A stretch of 55,660 nt of DNA, taken from assembly GCA_043802345.1 (NCBI GenBank), contig JAZDLC010000258.1, forward strand, positions 1 to 55,660, written 5' to 3'. Shown piece after piece: positions 49,748-55,660 of the stretch. This stretch comes from JAZDLC01 sp043802345 (GTDB taxonomy: Bacteria; Planctomycetota; B15-G4; JADJEK01). The notes below the pieces were generated by a model, which saw nothing but the letters and a program-made list of their open reading frames with translations, searched no databases and was not told the DNA's origin. Within the stretch, counting starts at the first letter, position 1; the number at the start of each line of letters is the position of its first letter. Made by a program: the position numbers and the translations under genes.

Positions 49748-50089
49748 CTAACTGCGGTTGCTCATGGCCAGGCGCATCATCTGCGCCCGGTGCGTAATTG
49801 CCCGAGTCAGCGTCTGGTACGTCAGCTCGACGCGCAGCAGGGCGCCGACCTCGGTTTCGGCGACGACGTTGTTGCCGTCCGCGTTCCCCTGGCTCCGATC
49901 AAGGGTGACTCTCGGCTCGAACCGACTCCCTTCGGCCGCCCGCTCCAGCTGATCCTCGAACGACACGTCACGCCGCTTGAAGCCTGGCGTGGACGCGTTG
50001 GCAAGATTCGAGGCAACCACCTTGTGACGCAGGCTGAGGCCGTCCAGCGTTTTCACGACGGTCGACACTTCTCCCAGAAGGCTGCTCAT
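49748..50089 (-). CDS. flgB: Flagellar basal-body rod protein FlgB
   Basis: 113 residues from ATG 50089, which overlaps the stop of the response regulator gene (ATGA). Contains the rod motif LRHKVVASNLANASTPGFKR, a central DRSQGNADGNNVV loop and the C-terminal LTYQTLTRAITHRAQMMRLA helix typical of FlgB. It is the first structural gene after the regulators. Confidence 0.94.
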   Translation of the reverse strand: MSSLLGEVSTVVKTLDGLSLRHKVVASNLANASTPGFKRRDVSFEDQLERAAEGSRFEPRVTLDRSQGNADGNNVVAETEVGALLRVELTYQTLTRAITHRAQMMRLAMSNRS

Positions 50090-51507
50090 GATGAACTCTC
50101 CGCTCTCTGCGGTTCTTGACTGCGGCGCCGTGGCGCGCCGACGTGGATTCCCTGCTTCCTGTAGCGGGCGATCTTGTTCGTCAGGGTTCTGGCGGTCACT
50201 CCCAGGATCTCGGCCGCGTCCTTGCGGCTGTTGCCAGTGCTCTCCAGGGTGCGCAGGATCAGCGCCCGTTCCACGTTCTCGAGGGAGTAGCCGACGTGAC
50301 GGGAGACATCGGGGCCGTCCTTGGCTTCGGTGACGCCGAGCGTGATGTGCTCCGGATGCAAGATCCGGCCGGGATCGAGCACGACCGCACGTTCGATGCT
50401 GTTCTCGAGCTCCCTCACGTTGCCCGGCCAGTGATACGTGCACAGAATCTGGATCGCGCGATCGGAGATCGATTCGACCTGGAATCCGTTCTCCCTGGCG
50501 TATCGCTTCACGAAATGATCCGCCAGCTCGGGAATGTCCTCCCGCCGATCCCGGAGCGGAGGAACTCTCAGATTCACCACCTGAAGCCGGTAGAACAGGT
50601 CCTCGCGGAAGCTCCCCGACCCGATCCGCTCCTCCAGGTCCTGGTTGGTCGCGGCCACCGTGCGCACGTCCGAAACCAGCGTCTTCGTGCCGCCCACGCG
50701 CTCGAATTCACGTTCCTCGAGCACTCTCAGCAGCTTCGCCTGCAGGGCTGGACTGGTCTCGGCGATCTCATCCAGGAAGATCGTTCCGGTGTCGGCCAGC
50801 TCGAAGCGCCCCTGCCTGCGGCCGACAGCCCCGGTAAACGCGCCCCGCTCATGCCCGAAGAGTTCGCTCTCGAGCAGCGACTCCGCCAGCGCGGCGCAGT
50901 TGACCCTGACAAAGGGGCGCTCATGCCGGGGGCTCTCCTGATGGATCAGCCGGGCGAACAACTCCTTGCCGGTGCCACTTTCACCAGTGATCAGGACCGT
51001 TGCCCGCGACCGGGCCACGCGGATCGTCGTGTCGACGAGCGACCGCAGCGCCTGACTCCGCCCGATCAGCGGGACATGACTCCGCGGCACGGCGCATGTC
51101 ATTCTGGCCTTTTCTTCCGCCGGCCGCTCCGCATCGAGGTGCTGCGAGACCCTCTCCAGAAGATCCTCGACCTTCTCGGGTGAGAGCGGCTTGGTGAGGA
51201 AGTCCAACGCGCCGCTCTTCAGTGCCTCCACCGCCGTATCCACTGATCCGTAGGCGGTCATCACTACGACCGGCAGCTCCCTGCCCGAGTTCCTGATCCT
51301 GCGGAGCAGCGTCAGGCCGTCATCCCCCGGCATGCGCAGGTCGGTCAGCACCATGTCCGCGCCCCGGTCCACCAGGAGGCGAAACGCCTCCGCTGCGTTC
51401 TCCGCGCACACGGCCTCGACGCCCTTCATCTCGAGGAACTCCGAGATGAACTCCCTTGCCAACCGGTCGTCGTCGGCGATCAGAACTCTTCGTATCGCTC
51501 CGGTCAT
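50086..51507 (-). CDS. Sigma-54-dependent response regulator (FlrC/FleR-like)
   Basis: 473 residues from ATG 51507, which overlaps the kinase stop (ATGA); an ATG three codons earlier is less likely. It has a receiver domain with acidic DDD pocket (12-14) and phospho-acceptor D56 (TDLRMP), an AAA+ domain with Walker A GESGTGKE (175-182) and the sigma-54 contact loop GAFTGA (222-227), and a Fis-type helix-turn-helix at the end (SRKDAAEILGVTARTLTNKI). It should activate sigma-54 promoters when phosphorylated by the preceding kinase. Its position ahead of flgB makes flagellar genes the obvious targets. Confidence 0.93.
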   Translation of the reverse strand: MTGAIRRVLIADDDRLAREFISEFLEMKGVEAVCAENAAEAFRLLVDRGADMVLTDLRMPGDDGLTLLRRIRNSGRELPVVVMTAYGSVDTAVEALKSGALDFLTKPLSPEKVEDLLERVSQHLDAERPAEEKARMTCAVPRSHVPLIGRSQALRSLVDTTIRVARSRATVLITGESGTGKELFARLIHQESPRHERPFVRVNCAALAESLLESELFGHERGAFTGAVGRRQGRFELADTGTIFLDEIAETSPALQAKLLRVLEEREFERVGGTKTLVSDVRTVAATNQDLEERIGSGSFREDLFYRLQVVNLRVPPLRDRREDIPELADHFVKRYARENGFQVESISDRAIQILCTYHWPGNVRELENSIERAVVLDPGRILHPEHITLGVTEAKDGPDVSRHVGYSLENVERALILRTLESTGNSRKDAAEILGVTARTLTNKIARYRKQGIHVGAPRRRSQEPQRAESSS

Positions 51508-52754
51508 TGGGCACACGCTTCCTGGGGAACTTCCATTGCAGGCAGGGCCAATACGAACGATGCGCCCGAACCGATTCCCGGACGCAGCATCACCTTGCCT
51601 CCATGCAGCTCGGCGATGCGCTGGACCAGGGCCAGGCCCAGCCCGGCTCCCTCTGTTCTGGTGGTGAAGAACGCCTCGAAGAGCCGCTCCCTGGCCTCAT
51701 CCGGAACACCCGGTCCGGAATCGCGTACCACGAATTCGACGGTCTTCTTGACCTGCTCCGCCCGCAGCTCGAGGCGCCCCTTTCCTTCCAGGGACTCCAG
51801 CGCGTTCTGCATGAGATTCGACAGAGCCTGCTGCAGGCGGGTGCGGTCGGCCAGGACCACCAACCCTCCCGGATTCACCTCCAGGGAGACATGGACCCCG
51901 CGGGTCCGGTTCGGGTCAGCCTGCGCCACCAGTTCGAAGGTGTCGCACAGGAAGGCCTCCGCATCGATCCGCTCGCGCCTGAGCGGATTCGGTCTCGCCA
52001 GGAACAGGACGCTGTCGATGATCGCGTCTGCCCGCTCGACACCCTCGACGATCTTCCTGGTCCAGCGCAGCTGCTTGCCGCACCCATCCTCCTCCTTCAG
52101 GAATCGTTCGAGCATGCCGGCAAACCCCCGGATTCCCGAGAGCGGGTTCCTGATCTCGTGAGCGATGATGGCCGCAACCCGTCCCAACTCCGCCAGGCCG
52201 TCGAGGCGTTCCACCTCGAGCTGCAGTGCCTTGATCTCGGATCGATCGCTGAGCACCTCCACCAGCCCCAGCTGGCAGCCGTTGGTGTCGCTGACCGGAA
52301 CCACACGGCCATCCACGAAGCGAGCACCCTTCGCCGTCTGGATGGTCCGCTCCTCCACGTCCCCCGGGCCCTCCTGAACCCGCAGCAGCGGCTGCCCGCC
52401 CGCGTCCTGGAAGCGCGCGGCGTTTTCGCCCAGCAGCCGCTCGCCCTTGACATCCAGGATCTCCTCGGCCGCGGGGTTCATCATCAGCACGGTTCCGTCC
52501 GGACCGGCGACCACCACGCCGCACGGTATCGCGCGTAGAACGGCAGCCAGCGAGCCGGACAGGTTCTCCAACTCCACCACCTGGGCCTTTAGCTGCTGAT
52601 TCGCCTCGGCCAGTTCCTGGTCCAGCCTCGTCGCACTGAGCTGCAGGCTCTGGTACGCGGTCTGGAGCTGCTCGGCCACCTCCGCGAAGGCGCTGAAGGC
52701 TTCACCCAGTTGCGCGGCCTCGCTTGCCCGGACTTCCTTGCACTCTTCAATCAT
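51504..52754 (-). CDS. Cytoplasmic PAS-histidine kinase (FlrB/FleS-like)
   Basis: 416 residues without membrane spans. An N-terminal coiled coil (~10-70) leads into a PAS domain (~70-175, LRAIPCGVVVAGPDGTVLMM). Next are the HisKA box IIAHEIRNPLSGIRG with H199, and an ATPase domain with N box LSNLMQNALESL, G1 DSGPGVPDEA, FFTTRTEGAGLGLAL and G3 GSGASFVL. It should phosphorylate the next gene's product. The lack of spans suggests that it senses an internal cue such as the state of flagellar assembly, as proposed for FlrB/FleS. It overlaps both neighbours by 4 bases. Confidence 0.93.
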   Translation of the reverse strand: MIEECKEVRASEAAQLGEAFSAFAEVAEQLQTAYQSLQLSATRLDQELAEANQQLKAQVVELENLSGSLAAVLRAIPCGVVVAGPDGTVLMMNPAAEEILDVKGERLLGENAARFQDAGGQPLLRVQEGPGDVEERTIQTAKGARFVDGRVVPVSDTNGCQLGLVEVLSDRSEIKALQLEVERLDGLAELGRVAAIIAHEIRNPLSGIRGFAGMLERFLKEEDGCGKQLRWTRKIVEGVERADAIIDSVLFLARPNPLRRERIDAEAFLCDTFELVAQADPNRTRGVHVSLEVNPGGLVVLADRTRLQQALSNLMQNALESLEGKGRLELRAEQVKKTVEFVVRDSGPGVPDEARERLFEAFFTTRTEGAGLGLALVQRIAELHGGKVMLRPGIGSGASFVLALPAMEVPQEACAQ

Positions 52755-53650
52755 TGCCCGCTCCGTTCCTTGAGCTTTGCCCCCGGCCCGACGATTCCGT
52801 GTTCCAGGTGTTGCATGCGGGTCAGCTGGTACCCGGCGCTCTCGCTGAGAGCCTTCCTGTCGGTGAACCCCTTCACCCGTTCGAATACCTGACGCGCGGT
52901 CTCGAAGTTCCGGATCTCCACCAGGGCGCAGCCGTAGGCATAGAGTGCATCGACCTCGATCTCCCGGGGCTCGAACGTCTTCAAGATCTCGATGACGCCG
53001 CCGTAGTCGCCCTGCTTGAAGGCCAGAAGCGCCTCGCGGGAGGGATACAGCGAACGCTGCTGCCGGGAGCTCTTGCTCTTGCTGCCTCTCTGCTCCGCCA
53101 GGCGCGCCGCCAGCTCCTCGGCCTCGTGGGTCGCCTGATCTTCGAGGGGGTCGAAGCTCGCGAGAGGGTCCTTCTCCAGCAGCTTGGTGTCCTCCGGGGA
53201 GCGCAGCTCGATCAATCTCAGCTTCGCGCGCAGGGCTCGAACCTCGTTCGAGATGATCCTGATCGCCTCCGCCCGTTCCTCGGAGACACCCAGCTCCCTC
53301 AGATGCTGCTCCGGCCCCTCGACTTCCTGGAGCAGCTCCACACCCATCTCGCCTTCCGACACCAGGCTGCCGAGGGTCTCCCGCAACTTGGCAACTTCCG
53401 CTTCCAGAGCCTCGGCCGCGGCGATGTGCATCTCCGGATCCTCGAGCAGCTTCTCCAGGTTCGGAGCGCTCTTCTTCGACGGCTGGACAGCTCCGTCACC
53501 GGAGGCCGGAGCCTCCTTCGCCGGCACCTGCGGGGACGCTTTCGGCGCGGCGGGCTTTTGCCCGCGCGCTTTCTGTGCGGGCGCGTCCTCCGCGGTCGCC
53601 GGACCGTGCTGGAGCAGGAGAATCAGGGCGAGGGCGACTCCGTTCATCAT
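52751..53650 (-). CDS. Exported coiled-coil/TPR-like protein
   Basis: 299 residues from ATG 53650, overlapping the previous stop (ATGA). A signal peptide (MMNGVALALILLLQHGPATA) is followed by a Pro/Ala/Lys-rich low-complexity stretch (~22-60). Next come helical coiled-coil regions (AAAEALEAEVAKLRETLGSL, SNEVRALRAKLRLIELR) and a final TPR-like pair (REALLAFKQGDYGGVIEILK, ALYAYGCALVEIRNFETARQ). No family was recognised. The overlap with the kinase gene suggests a role linked to the motor or its assembly from the periplasmic side; this is inference. Confidence 0.7.
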   Translation of the reverse strand: MMNGVALALILLLQHGPATAEDAPAQKARGQKPAAPKASPQVPAKEAPASGDGAVQPSKKSAPNLEKLLEDPEMHIAAAEALEAEVAKLRETLGSLVSEGEMGVELLQEVEGPEQHLRELGVSEERAEAIRIISNEVRALRAKLRLIELRSPEDTKLLEKDPLASFDPLEDQATHEAEELAARLAEQRGSKSKSSRQQRSLYPSREALLAFKQGDYGGVIEILKTFEPREIEVDALYAYGCALVEIRNFETARQVFERVKGFTDRKALSESAGYQLTRMQHLEHGIVGPGAKLKERSGQ

Positions 53651-55215
53651 GGTTTCTGGTCCCTGCGCAGAGCCGCAAGATCTCCGTTCAGGACCTTGCG
53701 GGCGGACTCGAACTCTCCAAGAGCCTCCAGACAGTCCACCGCGAGCATCGTCAGCGGCTTCCGGTACCGTTCCGGAAACTGCTCCTCCGACATGAGGGTC
53801 AAAGCCGTGCGGGCGCGCTCGGCGTCCCCCGCCGCCAGCAGCGCCCGGGCGATCCCCAGCTCCGACTCCCGCCGCACCAGCTCCACGTCGGAGGTAGCCT
53901 GGTACAACAGCCGGGCCCGCTCCGGCTCCTCCTCCTCCAGAGCCATCCGCGCCGATTCCAGCGCCAGGGCGGCCGCCTCCTCGACGCTGCTGAGCTGCTC
54001 CGCCTCGTAGAAGTGCCGCCGCGCGCGCAGCGTCAGACCGAGGCTCCGATACAATTCTCCCAGGAGGAGATTCGCCTGCAGCAGAACCGCCGGTCCGGCG
54101 TCCTTTGACCGCATGGCGGTGGTGGCGAAAATCAGCGTCTCGGCGGTGCGGCCCGTCTTTCGAGCCACCTCCGCCCACGCCATGTAGGCCGTAGCCGAGA
54201 ACTGCCCCCCTTCAATGAACCTGCTGGAGAGAGCCAGCACCTTCGAGGCCGCTTCCGGGTCCGCCACCTTCTGCGTCATCAGCCCCAGGGCCAACACCGG
54301 CCCGAGAACCGCATGCGCCTCCGGGTCGCGCCTCCAGATGTCGGAGAGCAGCAGCACGGTCGCCTCCGGGTCACCCGCCTCCACCATCGCCATGGCTGCG
54401 TCGGACAGGCGCGACAGTGACTTGGGAGAGATCGCGGGGAGCTTCAGGAATCCCTCCCTCAGATCCGCGATGTCCCGGAAGCTCCCCGTTTCAATCAGCA
54501 GGCCGAGCAGTCTGCGCAGAGCCGCGTCCCGAAGATGAGGCACCAGTTGCTTGTTGAGAAAGGACCGCAGGAGCTGGGTGGCCCGGACACCGTCTCCGAT
54601 CTCTCGATAGCAATCAGCCAGCAGGACCTCGGTGTCACGGGCGGGCTTCGATTCAGGAAACCGGGAGAGAAGCGTCTCGTAAACACCAAACGCGGAGTCG
54701 AAGTCGCCGCTCCTGCGATGGAGCTCCGCCAGCCCGCGCAGCGCGATGGCGGTCACCTTTTCGTCCCTCTGACTCAGGAGCGCGATGTTGTAGAACTTCT
54801 CGGCGGCCAGCCGCTGAGCCTCGCGGACCTCGCCCGAACCGGGCATGGGAGGGCCCATGAGGCGAAATACCTCGACCTCGCGAATGACATCGAGGCCCGC
54901 GGCGGCGGCGATCAGGTCGATCACGTAGCCAGCCCGGCGCTCATACAGATCCACCGTGACGATGGTCGTCCGCAACAGCCTTTCCGCCAGCGAATCGACG
55001 ATCACGGTCACGTCCCCGGCCTCGACCATCATCGTGAGCACCTCGGAGGCGCGCGTGTCCCGCCCCCGCAGGGTGTACAGCTCGGTGTCCCCGGCCTGCT
55101 TCTTGATCGACACCTCCGTCTGGGCGGGAAGCAGTCGATCGTTTCCCTGGGCCCACAGGGCGCCGCCGAGAAGAACGGTCAGGGCCGCAGTCAAGCTCGC
55201 CAGACGCAGCATCAA
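53647..55215 (-). CDS. Exported TPR protein with N-terminal secretin-N0-like (STN) domain
   Basis: 522 residues. A signal peptide (MMLRLASLTAALTVLLGGALW) precedes a domain at ~30-120 whose pattern resembles STN/secretin N0 (LYTLRGRDTRASEVLTMMVE, VTVIVDSLAERLLRTTIVTV, YVIDLIAAAAGLDVIRE). After that are about ten TPR-like repeats up to the end (YNIALLSQRDEKVTAIALRG, AELHRRSGDFDSAFGVYETL, LLADCYREIGDGVRATQLLR, LLLGELYRSLGLTLRARRHF). It is probably periplasmic and suited to protein-protein contacts. The gene overlaps its upstream and downstream neighbours by 4 bases each, within the flagellar regulatory operon. Confidence 0.72.
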   Translation of the reverse strand: MMLRLASLTAALTVLLGGALWAQGNDRLLPAQTEVSIKKQAGDTELYTLRGRDTRASEVLTMMVEAGDVTVIVDSLAERLLRTTIVTVDLYERRAGYVIDLIAAAAGLDVIREVEVFRLMGPPMPGSGEVREAQRLAAEKFYNIALLSQRDEKVTAIALRGLAELHRRSGDFDSAFGVYETLLSRFPESKPARDTEVLLADCYREIGDGVRATQLLRSFLNKQLVPHLRDAALRRLLGLLIETGSFRDIADLREGFLKLPAISPKSLSRLSDAAMAMVEAGDPEATVLLLSDIWRRDPEAHAVLGPVLALGLMTQKVADPEAASKVLALSSRFIEGGQFSATAYMAWAEVARKTGRTAETLIFATTAMRSKDAGPAVLLQANLLLGELYRSLGLTLRARRHFYEAEQLSSVEEAAALALESARMALEEEEPERARLLYQATSDVELVRRESELGIARALLAAGDAERARTALTLMSEEQFPERYRKPLTMLAVDCLEALGEFESARKVLNGDLAALRRDQKP

Positions 55216-55658
55216 TGACCTCCCTCCACGCCCGGCTTCTGCTCCCCCTCCGCCCGCGCCCTGGCCGGCTCATCCGCTCCCAGTTCCTCAGCTCCCCCCC
55301 GCAGCGACCTTTCGTAGTCATACCTCAGCACGTCCGCCAGCAGGGCGTACGCCTCCGATGACCTGCGCGTGTCCTCGTATCCAAGCCCATCCATGCGCAG
55401 CAGAAACGCCGCGGCCGTGCGCCGCGCCCACTCCACATCTCCCATGTCGAGTCTCTCCCTGGCGACTTCCAGCTCGTGCGGCTCTGAGGGAGCCGCGGCC
55501 GCTTCGACCGGGGCGTGCTCTGGAGAATGTTTTTCGTTGCCGGCCGCTTCGGCGCGGTTCTTGTCGCGCCCACGCTCTGCGCCCTCCTCGACATCCGGAT
55601 TCTCTTCCGCGAATTTTCCGGCATTGGTGCTCAAGCGCTCTGGCTCTCCGTCGAACAA
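55212..55658 (-). CDS. Partial gene at window edge, TPR-like protein of unknown function
   Basis: At least 148 residues in frame, running out of the window at its 5' side; the first possible start visible is a TTG at 55658, but the frame is open to the edge. A Glu/Ala-rich charged region is followed by a helical, TPR-like end (HELEVARERLDMGDVEWARR, SSEAYALLADVLRYDYERSL). Its stop overlaps the next gene by 4 bases, so it belongs to the same operon. Confidence 0.55.
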   Translation of the reverse strand: MFDGEPERLSTNAGKFAEENPDVEEGAERGRDKNRAEAAGNEKHSPEHAPVEAAAAPSEPHELEVARERLDMGDVEWARRTAAAFLLRMDGLGYEDTRRSSEAYALLADVLRYDYERSLRGGAEELGADEPARARAEGEQKPGVEGGH

Positions 55659-55660
55659 CA

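Noticed and set aside
41034..55658. Sigma-54 (-24/-12) promoters inside the flagellar operon
   Set aside because: Expected from the FlrC-like activator, but no convincing TGGCAC-N5-TTGC match was found by eye in the few short gaps; they may lie within genes or outside the window.

Overview
The window looks like part of a chromosome from a flagellated, double-membraned, high-G+C bacterium (about two thirds G+C by eye). A complete flagellar basal-body/C-ring operon, a TolC-type outer-membrane protein, lipoproteins and many signal peptides point to a diderm. Several things suggest a planctomycete or another poorly cultivated phylum, but this is inference: a double-length UvrA, a zinc anti-sigma domain fused to a terpene-cyclase-like toroid, an exo-rhamnogalacturonan-lyase-like protein, a membrane sulfatase-like enzyme and large secreted beta-propeller/beta-helix proteins. 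No rRNA, tRNA, CRISPR array, phage or intact insertion sequence was seen. Many genes start at TTG or GTG, and neighbours often share 1-4 bases (ATGA, GTGA, TTGA, TGATG), so the long gene runs are probably true operons.

Layout. 67-3151: a polysaccharide-lyase-like secreted protein (-), divergent from a 46-residue membrane protein (DUF5989-like) and nadD (+). 3127-9251 (-): ECF sigma factor, a ZAS/toroid fusion protein, then a secreted protein, TolC and an RDD membrane protein, the last three with their own probable leaderless promoter. 9353-22058 (-): one tightly overlapping operon of a tandem-duplicated UvrA, an XPB helicase, its Helicase_C_3-type partner, thiE, an S26-like membrane protein, thiL, tsaE and a lipoprotein. 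22237-35288 (mostly +): GT2/GT39 glycosyltransferases, a secretin-N-domain protein, serA (with a small secreted protein divergent from it), a beta-helix protein, a secreted propeller-like protein, a SurA/PpiC-like protein and an RNA pseudouridine synthase-methyltransferase fusion. 35296-38884 (-): a polyferredoxin with an HMA-like tail, a Cys-tailed TPR protein, a degraded stretch with a 31-base inverted repeat, and a small exported protein. 39052-41016 (+): a sulfatase-like membrane enzyme with Thr at the nucleophile position. 41034-55660 (-): TPR proteins, an FlrB/FlrC-like kinase and sigma-54 activator, then flgB-flgC-fliE-fliF-fliG-fliH-fliI-fliJ-motE-like-fliL-fliM-fliN.

The most notable unit is the repair operon. 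UvrA recognises DNA damage in bacterial nucleotide excision repair, and XPB opens DNA in eukaryotic TFIIH. Here a four-ATPase UvrA is translationally coupled to XPB and to a partner protein that carries a second copy of XPB's own N-terminal module. The flagellar operon is also distinctive: its two-component regulator is coupled to two exported TPR proteins and its FliM lacks the usual CheY-binding N-terminus.
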